From NCBI GenBank assembly GCA_002429115.1, contig DIYS01000059.1, positions 1 through 32,934 of the forward strand: 32,934 bases of DNA. Direction: 5' to 3'. The stretch is from Saccharicrinis sp. UBA6048. GTDB taxonomy: Bacteria > Bacteroidota > Bacteroidia > Bacteroidales > Marinilabiliaceae. The notes under the pieces were generated by a model, which saw nothing but the letters and a program-made list of their open reading frames with translations, was not told where the DNA came from and did no database searches. Shown here one piece after another: positions 1 to 7,479 of this stretch. Within the stretch, counting starts at the first letter, position 1. Every line of letters starts with the position of its first letter. The translations under genes were made by a program, and so were the position numbers.

Positions 1-290
1 ACAAACCGAACCGAAATAGCCAAGAATCGTTGAAGAATTTTACTTTTCCTTTATTCATCTTTTTAAATTGAATTTTTATATGCTTACAAACTTACACTAA
101 TAATTTGAAATACAGTGTATTTTTAGTGAAATAGTATGGTATAATTCAATAATTAATATTTGGAGATGAGTTTGGTTAAGGTTTTATATGCGATTTTAAT
201 CGTTGTCCCGGTGAATTTTAATTAATGAGGTCCTGACGTAAAGTGCATTGGGTATAACCATTAAATTACTGACTAATCAATTACAAACGA
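1..290. other. AT-rich intergenic stretch at the window edge
   Basis: No reading frame of convincing length or composition and no strong hairpin with a T-tract is visible. It lies downstream of the heme O synthase stop codon, so it should hold the end of the oxidase operon transcript, but I see no clear intrinsic terminator. Confidence 0.5.
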
Positions 291-1157
291 TTATATAACC
301 GCCAGATTAATCGTTAATATGACCATCAAATAGAAAATATTGAAATAAAGAAATGCGTTTTTAAGGTTGCTTTGTTGCTGATTGTAAAAAAGCCGGATAA
401 ACAATCGTGTTGTCAGAATAAAGGATATTGAGATGCTGGCTAATAAAACTACTATCAATAAGGGCTTACTTAAAACAAAGTTGAGGGGTAATAATAATGT
501 TGCCAGGTAGGTACATAATATCCAGATGAAAATAACACGTATCAATTGTTTGTCTGAAAGGTGATCAGTGATAATCGGAAAACCAGCCTTTTTATATTGC
601 TTTTTGTACTTGAGTACCAGGAGCCAGAAGTGCGGCATTTGCCCCAGAAAAAAGAAAAAGGCAATAAAATGAATTCGCACATCAAGAATAGAGCCGCCGG
701 CAGCCACCCAGCCTGCTATTGGAGGGATGGCGCCCACAATAGCACCTGGAAATACTGAAAAAGCCGTTCGTTTCTTAAGTGGTGTATAAATCAGGTTGTA
801 CCAAACCAATCCCATCCAACCCCATAACACAGTTGGCCATCCAAATGGTATCAGAAGGAGTGTGCCTGTGATAACGGCACTGATAATTACTGATAATGCA
901 ACATCTTTCCCAAATCTATGCTTTGGCAGCGGACGACCATGTGTTCGTGCCATTTTACTGTCCTCATTGACTTCCTGAAATTGATTCAAGGCTGATGCAC
1001 CAGCCGATAAAAAGAATATACCACAAGCAACCAATGCACCATACCAGGAAAGCTTCTCTGCAAACAACGAATAGCCTGTAAACGCTGTTAATGCTATAGG
1101 TAAAGAGATGCTTAGCTTTGTAAAGGTTGTTATGTCTTTTAGTCTTATTGAATTCAT
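291..1157 (-). CDS. ctaB: Heme O synthase (protoheme IX farnesyltransferase)
   Basis: UbiA-family membrane prenyltransferase of 288 residues that adds a farnesyl group to heme B to give heme O, the first step towards the heme A needed by the oxidase encoded just upstream. The first Asp-rich motif is recognisable at residues 58-78 (N58 ... M69-A-R-T-H-G-R-P) and the second region has YTPLKKRT (124-131) followed by a Pro/Gly-rich loop. About eight to nine hydrophobic segments fit the family. Odd point: in the first motif the usual Asp residues are E62 and N64, with D66 kept. Its ATG overlaps the coxB stop in an ATGA, so it is the last gene of the oxidase operon and probably translationally coupled. 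The location beside coxABC makes heme O synthase far more likely than another UbiA enzyme. Confidence 0.93.
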   Translation of the reverse strand: MNSIRLKDITTFTKLSISLPIALTAFTGYSLFAEKLSWYGALVACGIFFLSAGASALNQFQEVNEDSKMARTHGRPLPKHRFGKDVALSVIISAVITGTLLLIPFGWPTVLWGWMGLVWYNLIYTPLKKRTAFSVFPGAIVGAIPPIAGWVAAGGSILDVRIHFIAFFFFLGQMPHFWLLVLKYKKQYKKAGFPIITDHLSDKQLIRVIFIWILCTYLATLLLPLNFVLSKPLLIVVLLASISISFILTTRLFIRLFYNQQQSNLKNAFLYFNIFYLMVILTINLAVI

Positions 1158-2101
1158 TCAGATAGGTATTTAAAGTAATCCAGTAAAAGCTGAAACTCTT
1201 CTTCCGTCACTTGATCTTTGTACGATAACATCAGCCCCTTCTCGTAACCTTTTACAATTTCATAGTTTGGTTCATATATTGAGCGCCGAATATAATCTTC
1301 ATCAGCCACAACTTCTATTTCTTCCTTGTCACGGATAACGGTTCGTGTTCGTCCCATAATGTTTTTATAGGATGGGCCTACGAGTTTTGTTCCATCTGCA
1401 GTGTGGCAGGCATTACAGCCATATTTTCTTGTCACAGCTGCGCCAGCGGTTCGTTTGTCAACTTCAATATTGTTGACAGCGATGGCAGAGGAATCAATTT
1501 TAAACATCTCTTCGTATTGAAGGGCCGGAATTACCTTGACGATTGATTTCATATAGGAGTGGAGCAATCCACAGTATTCGGCACAGTAGACATCGTATTC
1601 GCCCTCGCGACCGGACTCGAACCAAATCAGCGCTTCTTTACCTGGTACCATGTCTTGCTTTACCCTGAATGCCGGAATATACAAGCTGTGTAGTACATCC
1701 AGTGCAACAAGATCTAGTTTAACCGCTTTATCTTTAGGTACAAATAGCGTATCTGTGATCATCCCATTTTCATACTGAAAGGTGAAGCTCCACATACGGG
1801 CAATGGTTTTTATTGGAATGGCATCATCCGGCACTTCTTTCTGATAGCGCCAGCCCGACCAGCCATAGTAAAACATGGCCAGAACCAGTATGGTAGGAAT
1901 CACTGTCCATACAATTTCAAGTGTATTATTGCCTTCGATGTGTTCGGCAACCGGATTTTTACTCTTTCGGTAACGAATGATGTAGTAGACCAGGAAGGCC
2001 GTTATTCCAAGCAAAAAGAATATGGAGATACCAAAAATGAAGACAAAGGCCGAATCGACCTGAGACACAAAGTTGGAGGCATTATTTGTTGATTCGTTCA
2101 T
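1154..2101 (-). CDS. coxB: Cytochrome c oxidase subunit II with fused cytochrome c (caa3 type)
   Basis: Electron-entry subunit of the terminal oxidase, 315 residues. Two membrane helices lie at about 18-42 and 62-84, then a cupredoxin domain on the outer side carries the full CuA ligand set: H138, C173, E175, C177, H181 and M184. After about residue 215 there is an extra cytochrome c domain with a CxxCH heme site (C229-N-A-C232-H233) and a likely axial Met at M291, which marks the enzyme as caa3 type: it can take electrons through its own heme c. It starts 2 bases after the subunit IV stop and overlaps the heme O synthase start by 4 bases. No sign of damage. Confidence 0.97.
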   Translation of the reverse strand: MNESTNNASNFVSQVDSAFVFIFGISIFFLLGITAFLVYYIIRYRKSKNPVAEHIEGNNTLEIVWTVIPTILVLAMFYYGWSGWRYQKEVPDDAIPIKTIARMWSFTFQYENGMITDTLFVPKDKAVKLDLVALDVLHSLYIPAFRVKQDMVPGKEALIWFESGREGEYDVYCAEYCGLLHSYMKSIVKVIPALQYEEMFKIDSSAIAVNNIEVDKRTAGAAVTRKYGCNACHTADGTKLVGPSYKNIMGRTRTVIRDKEEIEVVADEDYIRRSIYEPNYEIVKGYEKGLMLSYKDQVTEEEFQLLLDYFKYLSE

Positions 2102-2103
2102 AG

Positions 2104-2391
2104 TTATCGGTAATTATAGTCGAGGAAGGTGATGAAAAGCACAAGGCCGAGCAGAATAAAAATGGCCGCTACAAGATATTGCAGCAACTTGTTGTCGAAC
2201 TTCAGGTGCATAAAATAAATCAACACCAATGTTGATTTGACAGATGCCAGCAAAATAGCTGTAAACACAGTTAAGTTGCCAAGCTCGATGTAGGTAACAC
2301 CAACTGATATAATGGTTAAAACGATCAGTATGGCCAAAATCCATAAATAACTTTTGTATGGGACAGTATGATTATCTGATTGATGACTCAT
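2104..2391 (-). CDS. Cytochrome c oxidase subunit IV (small membrane subunit)
   Basis: A protein of 95 residues with three hydrophobic helices and the segment KSTLVLIYFMHLKFD, typical of the prokaryotic cytochrome c oxidase subunit IV family. A longer reading frame opens at 2442, but it would overlap coxC by 40 bases and begin with a non-conserved stretch; the internal ATG at 2391 gives MSHQSDNH..., leaves an 11-base gap after the coxC stop and matches the family length, so I chose it. It sits between coxC and coxB in the operon. The subunit has no redox centre and is thought to stabilise the complex. Confidence 0.88.
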   Translation of the reverse strand: MSHQSDNHTVPYKSYLWILAILIVLTIISVGVTYIELGNLTVFTAILLASVKSTLVLIYFMHLKFDNKLLQYLVAAIFILLGLVLFITFLDYNYR

Positions 2392-2402
2392 AGTAACATT
2401 TT

Positions 2403-3011
2403 TTATGTGATGAGGTAAAATAGCGGGAAAAGAAATATCCATATCAGGTCAACCAGGTGCCAATATAGCCCCGAGTTATCCAGTAATACAGGATTTTCAA
2501 AGGTAAGCGTATTGTTATTGACCCGCACAGCAACGATGGTAATCAATACAAAACCAACGATAATATGAAGTGCATGTAATCCGGTCATAAAAAAGTACAG
2601 GCCAAAAAACAGGGTGTCGCCATGCCCTAAACGTTGCAAATCTTCACTCCCGGGAAATATGCCGTGACTGAATTTACCTTTCCATTCGAAGTATTTATTG
2701 GCCATAAACATAAACGCCAGAAAGAGCGTCGCCATTAAAAACAGCAAGGTCAGTTGCTTATTCTTTTTACGTACAGCCGTGGTGGCCATGGCGATGGTGG
2801 CACTACTGATAAGAAGTATAATCGTATTTACCATTCCTACTGTTACACTTAATTCCTCGGCGGCTAAATGAAAGGCCACAGGGTTGAGGTAGCGGTATAC
2901 GCCATAAACAATAAATAGTCCGGCGAACAGCAAAAGCTCTGTGAATATAAATAGCCACATGCCCAGCTTAGATGCTTCGTCATCGCGATGTATATGTGCT
3001 AATGTTGTCAT
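2403..3011 (-). CDS. coxC: Cytochrome c oxidase subunit III
   Basis: A membrane subunit of 202 residues with five predicted helices, the short form without the first two helices of the mitochondrial type. Recognisable parts are KLGMWLFIFTELLLFAG near the N-terminus, the FFMTGLHALHIIVGF helix, and the C-terminal LYWHLVDLIWIFLFPLFY. It contains no metal site and is needed for assembly and stable turnover of subunit I. Its ATG overlaps the coxA stop (ATGA), indicating translational coupling in the order coxA-coxC. Confidence 0.96.
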   Translation of the reverse strand: MTTLAHIHRDDEASKLGMWLFIFTELLLFAGLFIVYGVYRYLNPVAFHLAAEELSVTVGMVNTIILLISSATIAMATTAVRKKNKQLTLLFLMATLFLAFMFMANKYFEWKGKFSHGIFPGSEDLQRLGHGDTLFFGLYFFMTGLHALHIIVGFVLITIVAVRVNNNTLTFENPVLLDNSGLYWHLVDLIWIFLFPLFYLIT

Positions 3012-4621
3012 TCGTCTATATTTTTGCGGTAATCGTATGGGCTTCTGGTAACGACAGGTATTTCGTCAAAGTTCTCTAACGATGGAGGAGAGTCAACTGT
3101 CCATTCAAGGGTGCGTCCACCCCAAGGGTTTTTAGTGGCCACTTCACCTTTCGTTGCTGATCGGATCAGGTTGTAAAGTATAATTATGAGGCCAAGCGCC
3201 AGCACCCAGGAGCCAATGGTCGATACGACATTTGGCCCATGAAATTCCTCTACATAATCGTAGTAACGGCGTGGCATACCAGAGAAACCAAGAAAGAACA
3301 TCGGCAGATACAAGGTACAGAATCCGATAAAGAAGATCATCCAGCCTGTTGTGGCTAGCCTAGCGTTGTACATTCGCCCCCAAATCTTTGGAAACCAATA
3401 ATGGATGGCTCCCATAAAGGCAAAGCCAACACCTCCGAATACAATAAAATGGAAATGCGCCACCACAAAAGCCGTATCGTGTAAATGGATGTTGGTGGTT
3501 AAGGCACCTAAGGCAATACCTGATAAGCCACCGATCATAAACACAAATAAAAACGAAGCTGCCCAAAAGAATGGAGCCTCTAATTGTATCGATGCTTTAT
3601 GCAAGGTACTTACCCAGTTAAACACCTTGATGGCACTTGGTATAGCGACTATAAATGTTAGTAGCGAAAAGGTGTACAAAGCGGTACCACTCATACCTGA
3701 GGTAAACATGTGGTGACCCCAAACAAAGTAACCGACAAATGCAATGGCCAGGGTTGATAGCACAATGGCTTTGTATCCGAAGATGGATTTGTTGGCAAAG
3801 GTTGGTATAATCTCAGAGATAGCACCCATGGCCGGTAGTATCATAATATAAACAGCAGGGTGGGAGTAGATCCAAAACAGGTGCTGGTATAAAATTGGGT
3901 CGCCACCTAAAGCCGGATCGAAAAAGCCAATGTTTAGAACGCGTTCGCCAACAATCATCAACAAGGTGATACCAACGATGGGTGTTGCTAAAATCTGAAT
4001 CCAGCCTGTGCCATAGAGCGTCCATGGAAATAATGGCATTTTAAACCAGGTCATGCCAGGGGCACGCATCCGGTGAATGGTAACAATAAAGTTGATGCCT
4101 GTTAATATGGATGAAAATCCTAATATAAACGCTCCCAGTACTGCCGGTAACATATTGGTATTCGTTTTGAAAGCGTATGGCGCATAAAATGTCCAGCCTG
4201 TATCCGGCGGGCCGCCAGCCATAAATAAGGATGATAAGGCAATAATGGCGCCGAATACATATATCCACCACGATAGCAGGTTGATTTTAGGAAAGGCCAC
4301 ATCTTTGGCGCCTATCATGATTGGTAATAGAAAATTACCAAATACTGCGGGAAGTCCCGGTACCACTACTAAAAATATCATTATCACACCATGCAGTGTG
4401 AAGATGGCATTGTAAGTTGCTGGATCCATCACTGTTTTACCCGGGGCTAATAATTCCAGCTTCATTAAGATCCCAAGCACGACGCCTGTGAGGAAAAATG
4501 CAACAATGGAATAGAGGTATAAAATGCCTATACGTTTATGGTCGGTAGAGAGAATCCAGGCAAAAATACCTTTACGGTTGCCTTTTTCTTCTCTGAAACT
4601 GAGGTTGGTTCGATCTGACAT
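3008..4621 (-). CDS. coxA: Cytochrome c oxidase subunit I, type A2 heme-copper oxidase
   Basis: Catalytic subunit, 537 residues, about twelve membrane helices, reducing O2 to water and pumping protons. Visible ligands: H77 and H391 for the low-spin heme, H389 for heme a3, and H254, H303 and H304 for CuB, with the cross-linking Tyr at Y258. The D-channel entrance is kept (N96, D107). The segment around CuB reads YSHPAVY: the Glu found in mitochondrial-type enzymes is replaced and the Tyr-Ser pair (Y252, S253) of A2-type oxidases is present, as in known caa3 enzymes. This agrees with the cytochrome c fused to subunit II. It starts 74 bases after the SCO stop and overlaps coxC by 4 bases, so it is probably co-transcribed with both. 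Confidence 0.98.
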   Translation of the reverse strand: MSDRTNLSFREEKGNRKGIFAWILSTDHKRIGILYLYSIVAFFLTGVVLGILMKLELLAPGKTVMDPATYNAIFTLHGVIMIFLVVVPGLPAVFGNFLLPIMIGAKDVAFPKINLLSWWIYVFGAIIALSSLFMAGGPPDTGWTFYAPYAFKTNTNMLPAVLGAFILGFSSILTGINFIVTIHRMRAPGMTWFKMPLFPWTLYGTGWIQILATPIVGITLLMIVGERVLNIGFFDPALGGDPILYQHLFWIYSHPAVYIMILPAMGAISEIIPTFANKSIFGYKAIVLSTLAIAFVGYFVWGHHMFTSGMSGTALYTFSLLTFIVAIPSAIKVFNWVSTLHKASIQLEAPFFWAASFLFVFMIGGLSGIALGALTTNIHLHDTAFVVAHFHFIVFGGVGFAFMGAIHYWFPKIWGRMYNARLATTGWMIFFIGFCTLYLPMFFLGFSGMPRRYYDYVEEFHGPNVVSTIGSWVLALGLIIILYNLIRSATKGEVATKNPWGGRTLEWTVDSPPSLENFDEIPVVTRSPYDYRKNIDE

Positions 4622-4695
4622 ATGTATTCGATGTTTTAGTATCTTTTTTTGATATGATGCTTATGTGTGCTGTAAATAGTCTTTACACTCACTCC

Positions 4696-5472
4696 TCACT
4701 CCTCACTACTTTCTGTTTTTATTCGCTTCTTAGGTTTTGCAAACAGTACAATCAGCACCAATGAGGCAATAACCAATATTAGTATGCCTGCCACTTTAGT
4801 GATGTTAAGCACGTAGGCTTGTCCAACAGGATCGTAGCTGTAGCAGAATTGCAGAATCCGGTTAACCGTGGGGCCCGGAATACCTTTTGAGGCCTCAATT
4901 ACAGCCAGCTTAAATTCAAAAGGTAGAAAGTAGGTGCCGTTCAGGTAACGGGTGATTTTACCTTCGGGACTGATTAGTATTAATCCGGCGGTGTGAATAA
5001 AGTCGTTACCGGTGCGTTTGTAGGTAAAGCCGGTGGCATTGGTAAGCCTGGCCACATTGGAACTATCAGCCGTGAAAAACAACCAGCCATCTTCCATGCC
5101 TTCTTTCTTAACCACCATAGAATAGTTGTTGCGCTTTTTTAGTGCCAGTTCATGGGTCTCGGTATAATCAAAGCTGACCGTTACCAATTGGAAGTCTCCA
5201 CCCAATTGCATATCTGATAAATTAACAACTTCGGTGATGCCATCCATAAGTGGGGTGCAAATACCGGGACAACGGTAATAGACAAAATTTAAAACCAGTG
5301 GTTTATCACCCAGCAGTGTGCTGAATGCAACCGTATCGCCATTGATATTGATTAGTTCAATGTTATCAGGCAAGTACTCGTCCAAATGTTCGGTAATACC
5401 AATTTTGGGCGTTTCCTGTGCATATACACATAGGCATACGCAGAGTGACAGGGTTAGAATTTGTAGTCTCAT
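4696..5472 (-). CDS. SCO1/SenC-type copper assembly protein
   Basis: Thioredoxin-fold copper chaperone of 258 residues that helps load CuA of oxidase subunit II. An N-terminal signal sequence (about 1-19) exports it and a C-terminal helix (about 231-248, followed by Lys/Arg) anchors it, so the soluble domain should face the periplasm. The copper site is complete: CPGIC gives C68 and C72, and H160 lies in the DFIHTAG segment. It is the first gene of the oxidase run; the 74-base gap to coxA has no terminator. The same family can act in thiol redox, but the neighbourhood supports oxidase assembly. Confidence 0.93.
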   Translation of the reverse strand: MRLQILTLSLCVCLCVYAQETPKIGITEHLDEYLPDNIELININGDTVAFSTLLGDKPLVLNFVYYRCPGICTPLMDGITEVVNLSDMQLGGDFQLVTVSFDYTETHELALKKRNNYSMVVKKEGMEDGWLFFTADSSNVARLTNATGFTYKRTGNDFIHTAGLILISPEGKITRYLNGTYFLPFEFKLAVIEASKGIPGPTVNRILQFCYSYDPVGQAYVLNITKVAGILILVIASLVLIVLFAKPKKRIKTESSEE

Positions 5473-5550
5473 ATAATGGTGTATTAAGGTGCGATAAAAT
5501 ATAAAAATACCCCATTATCTTTTAAAAGACAATACGTGGATTGAAGATTT

Positions 5551-5590
5551 ATGAAGAGTGAAAAGGTAAGAGTGAAAAGTGAAAAGTGGA
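5551..5590. repeat. GTGAAAA low-complexity tract
   Basis: Several near-tandem copies of AGTGAAAAG occur in about 40 bases. The same theme returns at 5730-5770 on this strand and, as its complement (TTTTCACT), at 8812-8850 and 8970-9020. It is non-coding and of unknown role. Confidence 0.6.
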
Positions 5591-5652
5591 AAATTCAGAT
5601 GGAGCTATAAAGCCTAACACAGAGGTACTAAGACGCAGAGAAGAGAGAAACA

Positions 5653-5685
5653 ACTTCCTTAGCATCTTCAAGATGCTTAGGAAGT
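5653..5685. repeat. 33-base palindromic repeat, copy 1 (inverted orientation)
   Basis: Arms ACTTCCTTAGCATCTT and AAGATGCTTAGGAAGT pair with one mismatch around a single C. With the flanking AAACA it is the reverse complement of the copies at 8729-8761 and 8897-8929, so it is a dispersed element and not only a local terminator. There is no T-tract on either side. Confidence 0.8.
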
Positions 5686-5771
5686 AATGTACAATATTGT
5701 CGAAAGGTGGAGTGTTTATTGGAGATTGGAAAGTGAAGAACTAAGAGTGATAAGTTGATAGTGAAAAATGT

Positions 5772-5938
5772 AAATCAAGCCCCAACGTGGGCGCTATCTA
5801 TCAGCATAGGGCGAAGTGTAACGGAACCCTATGTAACTATCATATTAATTAAACCGGTGCAATTACTGATGTTGTTTTCCGCACACATTACCATGCACCG
5901 GAATACACCAAAGATTTAAACTCTGTGTAGGAAAGGAT
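5772..5938. repeat. Two-hairpin dispersed repeat, copy A
   Basis: About 167 bases that align almost without gaps (constant offset of 661 from 5772 to 5901) with copy B at 6433-6602. Hairpin P2 has arms CATAGGG (5805-5811) and CCCTATG (5827-5833) around 15 bases. Hairpin P3 has arms CCGGTGCA (5854-5861) and TGCACCGG (5894-5901) around 32 bases. Both copies end in TAGGAAAGGAT. The element lies just past the 3' end of the DUF493 gene. The strand of any function is unknown. Confidence 0.75.
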
Positions 5939-5980
5939 AGGAGGTTGATGAGATAGAAACTGACTTTGTTAGACTGAAGG

Positions 5981-6253
5981 TTACAACGACATCACACCCG
6001 GAATAGACGATGCCGCATTGGTAATTTCAATAATCGCATCGGCGCTTTTCATGCTGACTTTGCACGATACCGAAACATACTTAAGGCTTTTGGTGTGGTT
6101 AAAGGTAACCGTACCATGCTTTGGCAACAAATCAACGACTTGCTGAACCTTACCACCCTCATTAGGCACGATGAATTTAAACATATATAACAGCGGCCAT
6201 TTCTTGTTTTCAGAAAGTAGTTTTTTAAGCTTTTCGTAGTCTTGTAATGCCAT
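5981..6253 (-). CDS. DUF493 (YbeD-like) family protein
   Basis: A cytoplasmic protein of 90 residues with the ferredoxin/ACT-like pattern of the DUF493 family: a Tyr/Phe-rich strand (LLYMFKFIVP, 21-30), a helix (VQQVVDLLPKHG), a strand rich in Ser and Val (KYVSVSCKVSM, 58-68) and a second helix ending in a short strand (IPGVMSL). Length fits the family (about 85-100). YbeD of Escherichia coli is the named relative; its biochemical role is not settled, so I give none. The gene stands alone, bracketed on both sides by copies of the two-hairpin repeat. A TAnnTTTG box lies 17 bases upstream of its start. Confidence 0.85.
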   Translation of the reverse strand: MALQDYEKLKKLLSENKKWPLLYMFKFIVPNEGGKVQQVVDLLPKHGTVTFNHTKSLKYVSVSCKVSMKSADAIIEITNAASSIPGVMSL

Positions 6254-6269
6254 GGTTTTATTTTTTCTG

Positions 6270-6298
6270 CAAAAATATATTATTAATGCAATTGCAAA
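6270..6298 (-). promoter_or_regulatory. Bacteroidota-type promoter of the DUF493 gene
   Basis: On the minus strand TTTG (6298-6295) is followed after 17 bases by TATTTTTG (6277-6270), a full match to the TAnnTTTG -7 box, and the start codon is 17 bases further on. Spacing is close to the known consensus for this phylum. Confidence 0.6.
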
Positions 6299-6432
6299 GC
6301 ATATCCTTTGCTAAATCTTGTCACGTTCATCACTTCTTAAAATTAAACCGCCTGATTACAGAAAAGGTTCAAGGAGTTAATAACCTGTATTTGATTTAGA
6401 TCTTATGCTCCAGAGTGAGCTGCGAAAGCTGC

Positions 6433-6602
6433 AAATCAAGGCTCAACGAGGGCAACATCTGTCAGCATAGGGCGAAGTATCACGCAGCCCTATGTATCAA
6501 TCATAGCAATCAGACCGATGCAAGCGCTATACTTATTACCCGGTGAAATTAACATGCATCGGAACACACTCAAGGTTTTTGACCTCAGTATTAGGAAAGG
6601 AT
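6433..6602. repeat. Two-hairpin dispersed repeat, copy B
   Basis: Same orientation as copy A. P2 arms CATAGGG (6466-6472) and CCCTATG (6488-6494) are identical to copy A with the same 15-base loop length. P3 arms are CCGATGCA (6515-6522) and TGCATCGG (6555-6562) with the same 32-base loop length; relative to copy A one base changed in each arm so that the pair is kept (G-C became A-T). A CGAAGT follows the first P2 arm in both copies. It lies upstream of the DUF493 gene and downstream of sfsA. Confidence 0.75.
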
Positions 6603-6633
6603 TGGCTATTTTCTTCCCCCATCGCCTTCGGCA

Positions 6634-6651
6634 CTTCCCCAAAAGGGGAAG
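6634..6651. repeat. Perfect 7-base-pair hairpin CTTCCCC/GGGGAAG
   Basis: Stem of seven pairs with an AAAA loop, preceded by a second C-rich run (CTTCCCCC at 6613-6620). No T-tract follows on either strand. Confidence 0.5.
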
Positions 6652-6703
6652 ATTTGACTAACAGCTTGGTATATACCTTTTATTCATCTTCGCAAATAAA
6701 ACC

Positions 6704-7402
6704 TCAGGCATCCAAATCAAAAGGCAACTCACGCTCAATAAATATTTCTTCAGGACTTACCTTAACCTGAACCGGTATGATTTCAACGCCGGCAGCATAA
6801 GCTTCTTTTAAAGCATTAGCATAATTTGGATCAATGTCATGTGCCGGTGCAAAAATTGATACATCCGAACGCTGAATTACATAGAGCATAACAGCTCGAA
6901 TACCTTCCTTCTTTAACTGGATCAGCTCTTCCAGGTGTTTCTTACCACGGGTGGTCACAGCATCGGGGAAGCGGGCATAGTCACCATCTTTCATCGTCAC
7001 ATTTTTAACCTCAATAAAACAGGTCTCCTCCTTGTTTTGCGCCATAATGTCGATGCGGCTGTTGCCGGTTTTTACTTCACGCTGAACGTGCTCATAATTA
7101 TTGAGCTGCACAATTTCTTTGTTGACAATCGCCTCGTAGGCAATTCTATTGGGGTGAGAGGTGTTAATGCCCACCCACTGACCATTCAGCTTGATCATTT
7201 CCCATGTGAATTTGGTTTTCCGCTTGGGGTCTTTAGCCGGCGACAGATATACTTCAGCCCCCTCTTCAATACAGGTTTTCATGGAGCCACTGTTAGTACA
7301 ATGCGCCACCACAACCGATCCATCATCCAGCCTTATGTCACTAAGAAATCGCTTATATCGTTTGATTAAAGTGCCGTGTACTAAAGGGGTGTCGAATCTC
7401 AT
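6704..7402 (-). CDS. sfsA: SfsA family protein (predicted DNA-binding/nuclease fold)
   Basis: Protein of 232 residues of the SfsA family (sugar fermentation stimulation protein), which combines an OB-like N-terminal part with a PD-(D/E)XK-like nuclease core. Visible marks are the conserved start MRFDTPLVHGTLIKRYKRF, the CTNSGSM segment, and the nuclease-like signature SRIDI...CFIEVKNVT, followed by FPDAVTTRGKKHLEEL. The frame is open to an ATG at 7432, but family members begin with the MRFDTPL block, so I start at 7402. Direct substrate knowledge for the family is limited; the role in sugar metabolism comes from old genetic work in Escherichia coli. It diverges from the YkgJ-like gene across 77 bases. 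Confidence 0.92.
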   Translation of the reverse strand: MRFDTPLVHGTLIKRYKRFLSDIRLDDGSVVVAHCTNSGSMKTCIEEGAEVYLSPAKDPKRKTKFTWEMIKLNGQWVGINTSHPNRIAYEAIVNKEIVQLNNYEHVQREVKTGNSRIDIMAQNKEETCFIEVKNVTMKDGDYARFPDAVTTRGKKHLEELIQLKKEGIRAVMLYVIQRSDVSIFAPAHDIDPNYANALKEAYAAGVEIIPVQVKVSPEEIFIERELPFDLDA

Positions 7403-7450
7403 ATTGGTAGAATTTGAGTGCGAAAATATCAAATTATTAATCCAGTTGAT

Positions 7451-7458
7451 TACTTTTG
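7451..7458 (+). promoter_or_regulatory. Candidate -7 box of the YkgJ-like gene
   Basis: TACTTTTG fits TAnnTTTG and lies 21 bases before the ATG at 7480. No clear TTG partner is seen at the expected distance upstream, so this is tentative. Confidence 0.4.
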
Positions 7459-7479
7459 CCGCTCATAATTTTCTTGAAA

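Larger units (their letters stand above)
5473..5980. other. Gene-free, repeat-rich interval between SCO and the DUF493 gene
   Basis: No coding frame is convincing. From right to left it holds one copy of the two-hairpin repeat (5772-5938), a 33-base palindrome (5653-5685), and GTGAAAA-type low-complexity tracts around 5550-5590 and 5730-5770. The promoter of the SCO-cox operon should be near 5473-5530, but I cannot point to a clear TAnnTTTG box there. Confidence 0.7.
6254..6703. other. Gene-free interval between the DUF493 gene and sfsA
   Basis: Contains the DUF493 promoter at its left end, copy B of the two-hairpin repeat in the middle (6433-6602), and a perfect CTTCCCC-AAAA-GGGGAAG hairpin at 6634-6651. 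That hairpin has no T-tract on the sfsA side and so does not look like the sfsA terminator. No coding frame is supported. Confidence 0.65.

Noticed and set aside
2392..2442. Upstream extension of subunit IV from 2442
   Set aside because: It would overlap coxC by 40 bases with a non-conserved N-terminus; the ATG at 2391 fits the family and spacing.
3405..3716. Open frame of 103 codons on the plus strand opposite coxA
   Set aside because: It lies wholly within a conserved gene, has no recognisable protein features and is explained by the codon pattern of coxA.
3860..3890. Loss of the proton-channel Glu next to the CuB His in subunit I, at first taken as a defect
   Set aside because: The replacing YSHPAVY wording is the known A2-type solution, so the enzyme should be functional.
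5779..5792. A third hairpin (P1, GCCC/GGGC) at the start of the two-hairpin element
   Set aside because: In copy B the equivalent positions pair only with a one-base shift and a wobble, so conservation of this stem is not supported.
6634..6651. CTTCCCC/GGGGAAG hairpin as the sfsA terminator
   Set aside because: No T-run follows on the minus strand and it lies more than 50 bases past the stop codon; kept only as a repeat.
6935..7369. Open frame of 144 codons opposite sfsA
   Set aside because: Antisense shadow of a conserved gene with clear family motifs; no promoter box.
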